Source of the DNA: Sinonovacula constricta
Lineage: Eukaryota > Mollusca > Bivalvia > Cardiida > Solecurtidae
Assembly (NCBI GenBank): GCA_007844125.1
Contig: CM017567.1
Span: 6,650,170-6,714,169 of the forward strand
Reading direction: 5' to 3'
DNA length: 64,000 nucleotides
A program made the position numbers and the translations under genes. The notes beneath the pieces were generated by a model. It worked only from the letters and a program-made list of their open reading frames with translations, ran no database searches and had not been told where the DNA came from. Every line of letters starts with the position of its first letter. The first letter of the stretch is position 1. Of the stretch, positions 48,801 to 57,286 are shown one piece after another.

Positions 48801-49491
48801 TTAATCATTTTTAACAGTAGAAAGTTAGCTACAGCAGTTAGTTTGTTTGCTTGTTTATTGGGTTTATCATCCCACCAACAGTATATCAGTTACCGTTATC
48901 TGGAGATTAAGTTTCTTATCATCATTAGCTTAATCATTTTTAACAGTAGAAAGTTAGCTACAGCAGTTAGTTTGTTTGCTTGTTTATTGGGTTTATCATC
49001 CCACCAACAGTATATCAGTTACCGTTATCTGGAGACGGCGTCCACTTGAAGCAGATATAGTGCTGCCTTCACTGTGGGTATAACATACCATGAAAACCTG
49101 GCATGATAGCACACCCAGTCACATTATCCTGACACGGGGCCAACCAGTCGTGGATCTACCTTTATATTTGCTTGAGCGTTAGCATGGGAGCTATACCACT
49201 ATCATTTTTTACAACTCTGGTATGTCGCGGCCCAGATCAAACCTGGGGCCTCCAGTACCTTGAGCCGACACTCTACTGATTTCGCTACCAGGTCCGGTCA
49301 ATAGGTAGTGTATATAACTTAAATTGCCAAAACATTTATTATTAACTTACATTCTTCCTTCATGCCAACCTCCTTACATCGCCGTAATCGACAGGACTGA
49401 CATTTCCGTCGCATCCACATGTCCATTTCACAGTTGCCACCATATTTACAATGATAGCTGGCACCCCGAGTTATACTCCTGCGGAAAAATC
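26397..49491 (-). CDS. EcR: Ecdysone receptor-like nuclear receptor (NR1H group), 3' part of gene, 5 exons
   Basis: Minus-strand join of 49491-49351, 46179-45881, 42580-42410, 30308-30083 and 26638-26397. Every junction is GT..AG and all phases match, giving about 358 codons plus TGA. Domains in order are C4 zinc finger 2 (FFRRSIT...CRLRRC), a C-terminal extension ([11 protein letters not shown]), a charged hinge, an EcR-like helix 1 segment ([15 protein letters not shown]), helix 3 to 5 ([33 protein letters not shown]), helix 7 to 9 ([17 protein letters not shown]), helix 10 ([13 protein letters not shown]) and a terminal AF-2 helix. In the family, NR1H receptors are ligand-regulated transcription factors that bind DNA as RXR heterodimers in the nucleus. 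The VEFAK.LPGF, IFSDR and YQDxYE-type signatures favour EcR over LXR/FXR, although RAR/TR-like residues also occur. Finger 1, the P-box and the A/B domain are missing because the gene continues past the right edge. Nuclear receptor identity is very secure; the EcR orthology is probable. Confidence 0.95.
27794..27925. repeat. TTA/TAG/TAT trinucleotide microsatellite
   Basis: A run of ATT-type triplets, then about 18 AGT/TAG triplets, then ATT triplets again. All six frames stay open through it, so the homopolymer-like reading frames here are artefacts. Confidence 0.95.
28381..28803. repeat. 141-bp tandem repeat, 3 units, inside hAT element
   Basis: Units start at 28381, 28522 and 28663 with the same TCGCTCAAGTGTACAGCC opening. 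The last two are nearly identical; the first differs at a few sites. Each unit carries two ATTGGCT (inverted CCAAT-like) motifs. Confidence 0.92.
30083..30308 (-). CDS. EcR: EcR-like exon: ligand-binding domain helices 5-8
   Basis: The exon is 226 nt, with acceptor TATTTCAG at 30316-30309 and donor GTAATT at 30082. It begins [16 protein letters not shown] (helix 5, with the conserved Arg of the MxxR motif), then the beta-turn region ([10 protein letters not shown]), helix 6-7 ([16 protein letters not shown]) and helix 8 ([14 protein letters not shown]). It ends one base into the Asp codon that the next exon completes, giving IFSDR, as in EcR. The stretch after AAGG, which in arthropod EcR lines the ecdysteroid pocket, is clearly divergent. 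Confidence 0.95.
30434..30545. repeat. GATC fold-back element copy
   Basis: AACAAACTGTGCAGATAGTG CTGATCAAG left arm, GATTTGGATCTACACAATTAG right arm, then an outer GCTTTGCTAGTTAAA end. Confidence 0.55.
30823..31045 (-). mobile_element. SINE family 2 copy, minus strand
   Basis: Read on the minus strand it starts GCGCGCCTGTGACTGAGCGG, with B-box-like GGGTTCCAGTGC, then GGTGGTTCTACCCAGACA and a CATAATTGTATC end. The 133-codon plus-strand frame at 30789-31190 runs through it and is not a gene. Confidence 0.8.
31229..31430. repeat. 71-bp tandem repeat, 3 units
   Basis: TTGCATAAC...TGTAGACCAACGAAGTT...CTCCCTTATA...CAAACTGCT occurs three times in a row. The third unit has a small GCTAACATCG insertion. 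Confidence 0.9.
31876..32125 (+). mobile_element. SINE family 2 copy
   Basis: Full-length: GGGTGCCTGTGACGTGTTGG head, GTCTGAGTCCTGG B box, TTGGTTCTACCCAGACAT body, ATAGCTGGACATC, GATCATAATTGG and an AAAACAAAAC tail. Confidence 0.85.
32875..32955. repeat. GATC fold-back element copy
   Basis: GTAGATCAAGATCAGCCAAC left arm, TTAGGATCTGCCTAATTGCT right arm. Confidence 0.55.
34215..34365 (+). mobile_element. SINE family 2, degenerate body fragment
   Basis: Contains GTGGTTCTATTCAGACATTTGTC and a decayed TGATAGCCAGGACT segment. The head is not recognisable. Confidence 0.55.
34668..34722. repeat. GATC fold-back element, left half
   Basis: Outer end TTAACTCTTAACCTGCTAAA and the GTAGATCTAGATCAGCCAGC arm; the right arm is missing. 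Confidence 0.5.
36270..36370. repeat. GATC fold-back element copy
   Basis: Outer end TTTAACTCTTAACATGCCAA, then AGATCCAGATCAGCAAG, TTCCCAGGATCTGCAC and TTTTTGCTGATGAGTC. Confidence 0.58.
37953..38040. repeat. GATC fold-back element copy
   Basis: TAAGCAGCAAATAGTGCAAA TCTTGATCAC left arm, a decayed CTGACTTGGATTTCAC right arm, then ATATTTGC. Confidence 0.5.
39297..39395. repeat. GATC fold-back element copy
   Basis: GGTGCAGATCCTGATTTGAT left arm, TAATCTGGATCTACGCTG right arm, then the outer CTTAGCCAGTTACGAG end. Confidence 0.55.
39530..39880 (+). repeat. Dispersed repeat with internal duplication (CTTCATGCAAGCTTGCT)
   Basis: Two related units, at about 39586-39680 and 39796-39880, share TCTTCATGCAAGCTTGCTNTA, TTNGAGCAAGATT and GTTATTGACTGGAAA. 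Between them is AACGGTGACCTTGACCTTAAT, a motif I associate with another common bivalve repeat. Confidence 0.6.
41280..41395. repeat. GATC fold-back element copy
   Basis: ACTCAGCAGACAATAGTGTGGATCCTGATCAG region, then GCAGCTCCCAGAACAAGCTG, TATCTACTCTATCTGCC and an outer TGGCAGGTTATAAGC end. Confidence 0.58.
42410..42580 (-). CDS. EcR: EcR-like exon: ligand-binding domain helices 2-4
   Basis: The exon is 171 nt (57 codons, phase 0 at both ends), with acceptor TTGCAG and donor GTAAGT. It holds the nuclear receptor signature: helix 3 with the [19 protein letters not shown] core, then the EDQIVLLK loop into helix 4. The helix 3 lysine (FAK) that forms one half of the coactivator charge clamp is present. 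This block is very close to the EcR consensus (LIVEFAK.LPGF, EDQI.LLK); LXR has IVDFAKQ.PGF. The first 25 residues are poorly conserved, as expected for the helix 1-3 linker. Confidence 0.95.
43425..44270 (+). repeat. 'gacctagtgacctag' repeat block, about 6 units
   Basis: Successive degenerate units of about 130 bp, each with TTTGACCTAGTGACCTA, TTTTGACCCCACATGAC, ATGCAGGCAAACATTCTG, CCAAGTTTGGTGAAGATTGG and ATAAATGTGGCCTC in order. Minus-strand frames such as 43534-43785 are translations of the repeat. Confidence 0.88.
44415..44697 (-). mobile_element. tRNA-derived SINE family 1 copy
   Basis: Full-length minus-strand relative of the copy at 62.2 kb, with the same A box (GAGCTATTGC complement), B box GGTTCGAACCC and GATGGG tail repeat. 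Imperfect target duplications CAAAACATTACTGTA and CAAACATTAATGTA flank it. Confidence 0.9.
44955..45060. repeat. GATC fold-back element copy
   Basis: GAGCAGCAAACTGTATAGAT CCAGATCAAAT left arm, AGATCCCAGCAGGGAACTGG centre and TTTACACTTGTTCC right arm. Confidence 0.55.
45881..46179 (-). CDS. EcR: EcR-like exon: C-terminal extension, hinge and helix 1
   Basis: The exon is 299 nt, with acceptor TTTCAG at 46186-46180 and donor GTAAGT at 45880-45875. It starts by completing Cys, then [17 protein letters not shown], matching the LSEEQ/LTEIQC extension of LXR and FXR. A Lys/Ser/Asp-rich hinge of about 60 residues follows, with several Ser-Pro sites ([12 protein letters not shown]) that could be phosphorylated. 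The end, [21 protein letters not shown], aligns with the LxxKLVxYQDGYExPSEEDLK segment typical of EcR; this is the best single argument for EcR. The exon ends in phase 0 after Asn. Confidence 0.95.
47580..47662. repeat. GATC fold-back element copy (short)
   Basis: GACAAATAGTGCAGATCCAC and AGGATTTACACTATTTGCCG are near-perfect complements with a short centre. Confidence 0.58.
48125..48300 (-). mobile_element. SINE family 2, 5'-truncated copy, minus strand
   Basis: Minus strand reads TCAACTGACCTATGGTGTGC, GGTAGTTCTACGTAGACATT and GTGGGGTCTTCTACACC, matching the family body. The 83-codon plus-strand frame at 48048-48299 is a shadow. Confidence 0.65.
48777..49034. repeat. Perfect 129-bp tandem duplication
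   Basis: 48777-48905 and 48906-49034 appear identical base for base, from ATTAAGTTTCTTATCATC to CCGTTATCTGGAG. The unit straddles the 3' end of a SINE family 3 copy and its flank. Confidence 0.93.
48843..49299 (-). mobile_element. tRNA-derived SINE family 3 copy
   Basis: On the minus strand the head is ACCGGACCTGGTAGCGAAA with B-box-like GGTTTGATCTGG. The body follows (GACTGGTTGGCCC, AATGTGACTGGGTGTG, GCAGCACTATATCTGCTTCA) with a CCAATAAACAAGCAAAC tail. A perfect 129-bp tandem duplication covers its 3' end. Confidence 0.8.
49351..49491 (-). CDS. EcR: EcR-like exon: second zinc finger of DNA-binding domain
   Basis: The exon is 141 nt, with a polypyrimidine/CAG acceptor just above 49491 and a GTAAGT donor at 49350. 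It encodes GA|FFRR...KEE|T. Finger cysteines are spaced C-x5-C-x9-C-x2-C (YHCKYGGNC ... RRKCQSC), the exact nuclear-receptor finger-2 pattern. The D-box is KYGGN. The exon opens directly after the conserved CKG of finger 1, so the intron sits between the two fingers, a position used in many nuclear receptor genes. The closing T joins GT of the next exon to make Cys. The GFFRRSIT and MDMWMRRKC blocks are closest to FXR, EcR and LXR, all NR1H. No alternative reading is plausible. Confidence 0.96.
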
Positions 49492-49576
49492 CTGCAATGG
49501 AAAAAAAATATTTTCATGACAATAGTGTTATAGAAATAATGCTGACTTTAATATACATGTATACTGTACATGCAAT

Positions 49577-49712
49577 ACTAATGATTGTTTGTTGTTTATT
49601 GGGTTTATCGACCCACCAACAGTATTGCAGTTATCTGGAGGCAGTGTCCACGTGAAGCAGATATAGCGCTGTCTTCAATGTGTAAAGCATGCCGTGAACA
49701 CCTGACTGGTAA
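49577..49712 (-). mobile_element. SINE family 3, 3' fragment
   Basis: Minus strand has the last 130 bp of the family: AGCGCTATATCTGCTTCACG, GATAACTGCAATACTGTTGG and GATAAACCCAATAAACAACA. Confidence 0.78.
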
Positions 49713-50224
49713 TACTGTAGCTAATTATGAACTTACTTGCAGATAAAAATTTAACCCTTTCCTTGTCAGTGCTGGTTCCCTATGTGCAAAATGCTGAAAG
49801 TATTGTTGTGATATGGTTTCTCCAGATATTAAAAATCCTATGGAAGGATTCTTTGTTGTGTTCTACTTAGAAATATCTGTAGGTTCTACAATCTGCTTGT
49901 CAAAACACCATGAAGACAAATGATCCTAAAATTCAGACCTCTCCATGCTACATTTTAAATAACAACTGTATGAAACTGAAACTGGAGGAAAAGTTTTAGT
50001 GAAAAAAGAGCACAAAATAGTGGCACAAAAAAAAGTTACTAAAGTACTAAAGTAAGTTGACTTCAAAATGTCTAGACTTCAATATGCTAACACAATATGG
50101 GACACAAGCCATTATTTCTTGTCAGACAGTGCTTTTTTATTCTACTTAAGGTAGATATCAGTAAGATTGACAGAAAAATAAAAGGTCTGATACACAACCA
50201 AGTGTTTTTCTAGAAAATAAAAGT

Positions 50225-50645
50225 AGGTCTCTAAAAGAGTTATTTATTTCAGAAATCTTTGGTGAAGATTGGACCATTGGTGTGGCCACTGGGCTGATAA
50301 CATTTTCTAGAATTTTACCTACTGACCTACAGAAGCCACATGACCCATTTCGAAAACATATGTAAGATTTCATATGGGCAAACATTCTGACCAAGGTTGG
50401 TGAAGATTAGGCCATCAATGTGTCCTCTCATATGTTCACAACGGTTTTGACCCCATGTGACTGTTATGAACTCATCAAAGATTTCATACAGGCAAACAAT
50501 CTTATAAAGTTTGGTGAAGATTGTGATTTAAATGTGGCCTCTAGTGTCTTCACGATTTTTTTTCTAAAATTTGACCTGGTGAAATACCTTTTGACCCCAC
50601 ATGGCCCAAAAATGAATTACCACATGCATCATTTTTCAATATTTA
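50225..50645 (+). repeat. 'gacctagtgacctag' repeat block, about 3 units
   Basis: Same unit as at 43.4 kb: AAATCTTTGGTGAAGATTGG, TTTTACCTACTGACCTACAG, GGGCAAACATTCTGACCAAG, then TTTGACCTGGTGAAATACC. More diverged. Confidence 0.82.
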
Positions 50646-50715
50646 AATTGGTATTTCAAGAAACATTATTATTTTTTAGAGTTTACTCATAATACTTTAT
50701 ATTTTCTTTTCATTT

Positions 50716-50976
50716 TCAGCATGCACAGTCATATATTTTCTTATCAAGCTCCCCATCATCAACATTAGGACCTGCCTCATCACAATCTACCTTAATTGGT
50801 CCAAAAACTCTATATTTATATCTTGCTCCATATGCCATAAGTAAGCAAACATGAGGTATAAAAATGTAACAGGCTAAAGATAAAGTAGAAAATAGAAGGA
50901 AAAAAAAAAGGGAAAACATTAGTTTAAACAAACAGCACTCTGATTTGAGATTATGTCCAGATATACAAGAAGTCAA
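50716..50976 (-). other. Unidentified exon-like frame in EcR-like intron
   Basis: The frame includes a CTTTATCTTTAG acceptor-like site near 50876, then CYIFIPHVCLLMAYGARYKY and an acidic tail VDCDEAGPNVDDGELDKK. An AAG|GTAGAT donor-like site lies inside. The hydrophobic part could be a membrane segment. No family is recognised and no partner exon was found. Confidence 0.18.
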
Positions 50977-51820
50977 TGAATTGTTATGACAACTGTCTGA
51001 GTTTCTATTTCCTCAATGCTGTAAAGTGGAAAGGAGTGTTCAGCGCAATCATAACCGTGATGAAATGAATCAAGTTAAGGAAATACAAGACAGAAATATA
51101 GCTTTCTGTTATGTGACATGATCCATTGATGAAATTTTCCATGAAAACAAATATTTTTTTCAGTGAAATAGGACATGTTTGGATTGGAATCATCATAAAA
51201 AATAGACTCTCGTTGCTTTGTGCAAATTTCTGTCAGAATTTTATAACATAGGTGTATGGCCATAGTTTAATGCCAAATATAACACTGTAGTTATCTCCTT
51301 TGAATATTCTTGCAACTGCATGACAATTAGTGCTAGCTTCTGATTATTGTCATACAATTATTTATAGCATTAAGTATAAATTATTATGATGTTTTTACAT
51401 TAACACCTCAGTTGCTTGTATAATTAGCTTTAACATAAAATAGTAGGTGCAATAAAACATATATTATTGCAATTCAATTTTCAATATTTCTGAATCCCAT
51501 TCAAGCCATTCTTGAAGTTGTTTTTCAGTATTTAGCTGGTGTTATCTAAATAGAAATATGAAAGACCACACTGTTTTGTATCTACTGTAAGTTTTAAAAT
51601 TTTGCAACAAAAATTAAACTCTGGACAACTCTAGACTCTAAGTTAGGTTTTAAAAAATATTTGACCATGTGTGTTAACAGTTTATGGTAATTAAATGTGG
51701 GTTGGAGGGCGTTGGGTATTGAGTTCTTGCACCAAGGTGCTGAGAAGTCCTTTTTCTGGTACCTGGATTCCTAGAGGTCCCCGATAATAGACTGTCTTGT
51801 TTTACAAGTTAATTGTATAC

Positions 51821-52092
51821 AACTGTCATCTACCATTTAATGTCCATGTTTTATGTATGCCCATTCTACATTATGTGTAATATAAATAAACTGTCATCTA
51901 CCATTTAATGTCCATGTTTTATGAATGCCCATTCTACATTATGTGTAATACAAATAAACTGTCATCTACCATTTAATGTCCATGTTTTATGAATGCCCAT
52001 TCTACATTATGTGTAATATAAATAAACTGTCATCTACCATTTATTGTCCATGTTTTATGTATGCCCATTCTACATTATGTGTAATACAAATA
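51821..52092. repeat. 68-bp tandem repeat, 4 units
   Basis: Units start with AACTGTCATCTACCATTTA at 51821, 51889, 51957 and 52025. They differ at only a few sites (TATGTATGCC or TATGAATGCC). Confidence 0.94.
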
Positions 52093-52258
52093 AACTGGTC
52101 TTCTTTGATACAGTCTGTCACAGTGGAGGTTTAGTTAAGTTCACAAATTATTTAAAATCAAACTTTTTCTTTTTTCATTCAACCTTCAATCAGCTGGCTT
52201 CAATAAAAGGAACAATTTCTCTCAGAGTCTTTTAGCCTGCAAGTGAACTTTAGCTTTT

Positions 52259-52332
52259 TGGCAAACAGTATAGATCCAGGTCAGCCAGCTCTCACAGCTA
52301 TCTGATCAGGTTTTGCACCATTTGCTGCTGTA
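52259..52332. repeat. GATC fold-back element copy
   Basis: GGCAAACAGTATAGATCCAG GTCAG left arm, CCAGCTCTCACAGCTATC centre and TGATCAGGTTTTGCACCATT TGCTGC right arm. Confidence 0.62.
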
Positions 52333-53891
52333 AGATATATATTGAAATATGTGCATGTACATCATAGTTGTAAGCTAAATTCAGATTTTTGTACTGATTG
52401 TAAATAAAGGCAGCATGATATTTTTTAATATTGAATAACTGCATGCATGCAAGAAGTTGAATCTCATAAAAGGAATCATTGGCGACATGCTGGAGCATGA
52501 TGCCTATATTATGGAATGCTCACTGAAATTTGCACTTGGGGAAAGTCTCTTTAGCAGACTTTCTAACACTGATAAAATATGGTTAATTCAGGTAAACGGC
52601 ATTCTATCTTATTTATAATTTTTCTATTTACTTTTAGGTGTCTGTAACTTTCATTCAAAAATGGCAGAAAATGAAAGACTTTGATTTATTTCTTTTGATA
52701 TTACAATTTCTAAACCTTTATAACTTACGAAAGTAGACAACAATGCTATTTTGTAAGTGTGTTGACAGTTCGGACTGCATACTAACAAACTGAGATTATC
52801 TATTAGCATTGAAACAGTCCATAACCAGAATAAGCTTGTTCTGAACCGTCCATTGAGTATGCACTGCAAAGTTTGACTTCAGATTCACTGCTAATGCAAC
52901 ATTTGTTGATAATTGCAATATACATAGACGATTTCTGTAAGGTCCCCTCATATCTAAAAATAGCATTTCCATTGCTGCCAGCATGCAGAAATGCTTTTAT
53001 AGCATCTCTGAAGGGTATGTTGTAAAGAGATTATGCTTTTGGATTCTGGATCGGAGGGTTTTAAATTCAAATACTAGCCCTGTCATGACAACTTTTCAAA
53101 AGAATATAACTGAAGATCCAAATGATTAAACCACTTGCACCAGAGAAACGTGCAACACACCAAGAAAGCATTTATAACATGTTTGAAGTGTTCTTGGTCA
53201 AGAGGTTAAGATTATGGACTCAGGATCGAAGGGTAACCCTAGACCTGACATGAGATTTTCTTCCATGTACAACAATGTTATTACACAATTTTTTTGCAAA
53301 AAAACCCAGAATATGTTCAGACTAATTATTGCTTCCTTACATATAGATTTACTAAATAGCAGTATCCATCTTGGATACTTTTAAAAATATCACTTTTCAT
53401 AATAAGTCATTTGGTATTTTGTAGTATTTCGGTCCTATATTCAATAACGTGCTACCTTTCTTTTGATAATTGTTGTAATGTTGTATTCTAAATGTCAGGT
53501 CAGTTTGTAATTATAAACCACAGTACCAAATATTTACGAAATAACATTGCATTGTTACAATATTAGTTCCATCGGAATGTGTGAAGTAGGTTATGTTTAT
53601 GACAAGAAAAAAATTGTTCTTTGCATACATTATCCAGATACAAAAATGCTTCCATACAAAACAACAATAGATACCTAGATAGCAAAAATATACTAATGTG
53701 CATTTTCTGCATGTAGAGTTCAGTTTTATACCTAATTGTAATAATGTGGGCAACATCCTGGAAAACCTATTAAATTGTGTCAGGTTTCGCTTTTTATTTT
53801 GTTTTAAACATTTTATGGTCTTGGGAATTATCATTATACACAATTTTTTCACGAGATTTAGAGTATACTGAAAACTTTCTAATAAAAACCA

Positions 53892-54209
53892 TTAACTTTT
53901 CAAGTATGTCTGTTTTACTTGCTCCCATATTGCTTTAACCTGTTTATCTGTTCCAGTTTTTGTGTCGCCTTTGATGCTTTGCATCAACGACTTTTCTTGT
54001 ATCTTTATCAGTTGATCACTGTAACACTGGCCATTATAAGATAATATTCCAGTAAAATATGTTCGGGTTTTAAAAGCTATGATTGTTTCTCCTGCCAAAA
54101 TCTTTCTAGTAATAAGCTTCTTTGATGTTTCATGCAGCATAGCATTACTGAGTAAGATATTATCATGTTTTCTAGTCTCATTTATCAAAACCAGTCCCTT
54201 ACATAATGT
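53892..54209 (-). CDS. Unidentified small open frame in EcR-like intron
   Basis: About 105 codons, bounded by TAG upstream and TGA/TAA downstream. The composition looks protein-like: HETSKKLITRKILAGETIIA, TYFTGILSYNGQ, then a basic/amphipathic end DKQVKAIWEQVKQTYLKS. It lacks an ATG near its 5' end, and a weak acceptor-like TAG precedes it. It is not recognised. It could be a fossil of a mobile-element protein or a chance frame. Confidence 0.25.
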   Translation of the reverse strand, partial: TLCKGLVLINETRKHDNILLSNAMLHETSKKLITRKILAGETIIAFKTRTYFTGILSYNGQCYSDQLIKIQEKSLMQSIKGDTKTGTDKQVKAIWEQVKQTYLKS

Positions 54210-55049
54210 TATCTTGCATGTTAGCTACTTCATGTAAAATTAAAAAAATATTTGCTAACTCTGAGTTAACAGATTTTCATCATCAATCATTTATAATTAG
54301 AAATCCAAACATCAAAACTGTCACAATTTCTCAGCATTTATATTCTTAGAAACATCAGAATGTAAAAATCAACACTGAACATTTGTTTATAGGATTTATG
54401 GTCATAGCTGCAATTAAAACAGGTAAATAAATATTTAATACAATTATTTTTCATTTTTCTTTTGGTAATTCTAGAAAGAAGAAACCCAGCAGAGAATTTA
54501 ATTTACATTTGTGCACTGATGTAAATTACTAAAGTATGTTGCCTGGTAGCTAACAGATATGTTTTCAATCACAAATGTAACTAAACGTTTGGAGCAGCAT
54601 TTCATACTGTCTCCTTGGACAGTTTTTCTTCTATTTGGTTAGATTTTACTAACAATGCTTATGAATAACATAAAAATCGAGTCTCCATTGATGGATAAGT
54701 TGTTATATCACTCCGTTCTCATATTTGACGCCCCTGGTTCACACCCCACTTGCAGATTTTTTTTCATGTTTTGAATTGTCCGCTTTAACAATTTGTGGTT
54801 TTAATCTGTACTTTTTTGCAAATTTAAATATTATCTTGTCAGTATGAGTTTTGGGGGAACTGCTTACAAATGAAGCCAAGCTGTTGGACAGGACCTGTAA
54901 AGAATAAATGCTCAGATATACCTAAGATATAAACTGTATAATGACACCTATAACTTACATATAGCACACCTCATTATTTAGGTCAATTAACACAAGAAGA
55001 GATGGGAATATTACAAATAGAGAAAGAATTGTATTCACAAATAAATTTA

Positions 55050-55285
55050 AGCCTGGGGCACTTGTGGCTTAGTAGAATACTTATAACTCTCATGACTGTC
55101 CCTAGCTAACTGCATGGGTTTGAGTCCAGTTTTGGGTGAAGGACTTCCCGCTGACCTGCAGTGTGCTGGTGGTTCTACCCAGACATCTGAAGACCTATAT
55201 TGTCTTCCTCAAACAAATAGCTGGATGTTGCTTTAATCACCATAATAATAATAATCACTTCAATTTATTTAAAAAATAAAACACA
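55050..55285 (+). mobile_element. SINE family 2 copy
   Basis: Head GGGGCACTTGTGGCTTAGTAG, B box GGGTTTGAGTCCAG, GTGGTTCTACCCAGACAT body, AAATAGCTGGATG, ATCACCATAAT end and an A-rich tail. Confidence 0.82.
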
Positions 55286-55744
55286 ATTCAAACCTTATGT
55301 GGTGCTGGGCTGTGTTATCAACCCTCAGAAAAACATGATGGGATATCTGGTATGATTTAATATGATAACATAAAAGATTTAACTTGAAGAATCATTGCAT
55401 GTATTAAATATAGATTTACTCTGATAGCTCTCTGTAACTGACTATGTTAAAGCTATAATAAAGCAAGTTTGATAAAACTTAATAAGCACCTATAACATAA
55501 GTTTTAAGTGAAGAAGAATGGAGCATAATGATGCAGAAACCTGATGTCGCTCCATATATAAAGACCCCCTGATTGGATTCATTATAAGTTGAATTATAAT
55601 AACTAATTAGTGCATGTTTGCTATGTTTCTTGGCAAACCACAAAGCAATAATGATGCTAACAGCCACTGCTCTAGAAGTACTTGGATCACCAACTCAACA
55701 GTATGCAGATACTTACATTTTATACCTGATTAGCCCATTTTCAG

Positions 55745-55835
55745 GCATAGGCAAATAGGATAGACCCAGATCGTTTTGGAGATGTCTGATCAAGATATAC
55801 ATTACTTGCTGCTATGTACTGCTTACCTGCTGCCA
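55745..55835. repeat. GATC fold-back element copy
   Basis: AGGCAAATAGGATAGACCCA GATC left arm, GTCTGATCAAGATATACATT ACTTGCTGC right arm. Confidence 0.55.
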
Positions 55836-56221
55836 AGCTTGAATAGAAGTTAAAAGTCTGTAGAAAAGTATATTCATGTATTTACTTTTTTTTCATTTTA
55901 TAAGCCAATAATTTACTATGAACTGGTGTGGTTTTTATGTAGGAAATGACACTCAAGACATATATCTTTAAGTTCTTTGTTTCACACAGTCTTTCACAAG
56001 CTGATGAAATAGTAAAAATATTCTAATAAAGAAGCGAAGTTCTGCATTAACAGGTATATTGTCAATAAAATGCACAAATCCAGAACAAGAGATCAAACCA
56101 TTAAACAACAATGTTGTATCTTTAACCTTATTAAGCTTTATTTTGTTTATAGCGCATTCTAATTCATCTTAATCAAACATTTATAAAAAAATATGTCAAG
56201 ACATACTGCTTGAGGCAATAA

Positions 56222-56300
56222 TATAGCAAATAGAACAAATCTCAGTCAGATAGATCCCAGCTGTCTTTGCCTAAGCCTCAACTTGTGCTAATACTTGCGC
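56222..56300. repeat. GATC fold-back element copy, decayed
   Basis: TAGCAAATAGAACAAATCTC AGTCAG, then ATAGATCCCAGCTGTC; the right arm is poorly preserved. Confidence 0.45.
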
Positions 56301-56585
56301 CATGTTAAATTTTACTAAGTGGGAAAACAAGTTAAGTCATCAAATTTTGTAATGTTAAGTCCTCTTATTGTGTACTTAAAGTTTTTTTTTAGTTATGTCA
56401 ACAAGCTAAAATGGCCTCTGACAATGGGGGATGCATATGCACATATGCAGTGCATGTTTAATAGGACTGTCTTAAGAGAGTATCTAATTATTTTGTATTT
56501 CATGGATTGAGAACACATCAAAAAGTTTTATATTTAATCTCATCATGTTGTGTTTGGGTGTGTTGCGGGGATGGGGTGTGCGTGT

Positions 56586-56602
56586 GGGGGGGGGGGGGGG
56601 GG
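56586..56602. repeat. Run of 17 G
   Basis: Homopolymer G within a GT-rich stretch (56550-56602). It can form a G-quadruplex and is prone to length error. Confidence 0.95.
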
Positions 56603-56814
56603 TAGTGTTTGCATGGGTAGAGGGGTAGAAATGGACTGATAGAACTAAATATTATCCCTACTTGTGGTGAGAAGAGGACCTGATGGAAGTTTAAACCAAA
56701 CAAAGAGTACTTATCTAATTGTGACCACACTTATTGAGAACGATAATAGATTGTCACAGACAATTATAGTGTTACAAGGCAACTCCCACACAAAGCAATG
56801 ACATCAACATGTAG

Positions 56815-56920
56815 CTTATAGCAAGAACTGTTAAGAAAAACCAGTGGGTTCTGGCTGATCTGGATCTACACATTAGCCTAAGTCTGAACAATTGTACTTG
56901 GCAGGTAAAGAGAAATTAAA
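56815..56920. repeat. GATC fold-back element, right half well kept
   Basis: TCTGGCTGATCTGGATCTAC ACATTAGCCTAAGTC and the outer TGTACTTGGCAGGTAAAGAG end. Confidence 0.55.
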
Positions 56921-56929
56921 AGTATGAGC

Positions 56930-57286
56930 ATCTCCAGATATCCACGCTCGACTATTCCATTTTACTACACTCGTAGACCGTGGGTTTATTTGAAAATTTT
57001 CTGTCGCCTTATTGAACTGAATAGAACAAGAATTGGCCAATCATATACTGCTTACAAAATCCATATTCTTTAGCATGTTAGACTAGAAGTATAACAATGA
57101 TGTCGCCATTTAACAAGTCTGTCGAAACAATGAAAGAACAAGGTTTATCATTGGACATAGTAAATCTTCATCGGATTATGAAGCGACCAATTAAATATCA
57201 TTACCAGAAATGGCAAAAGTGAACGAAATATCCCACAGGCCCTGAAAGGAGAGTAACATAATGAATCGGTCGTGGGTGTCTGATAA
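56930..57286. mobile_element. TIR element, family M3 copy B
   Basis: It aligns along its length with the outer parts of copy A: tccatnttactacantcgt, attggccaatcat, gtctgtcgaaacaatgaaag and gaagcgaccaatnaaatatc blocks in the same order. The ends are ATCTCCAGATATCCACG and, inverted, ATTATCAGACACCCACG. No target duplication is clear. It lies in the EcR-like first visible intron. Confidence 0.75.

Larger units (their letters stand above)
46180..49350 (-). other. EcR-like intron, 3171 bp
   Basis: GT..AG intron separating the finger-2 exon from the hinge exon. It holds SINE copies at 48.1-49.3 kb, a perfect 129-bp tandem duplication and one fold-back element near 47.6 kb. The rest (46.2-47.5 kb) shows no gene or repeat. 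Confidence 0.9.
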
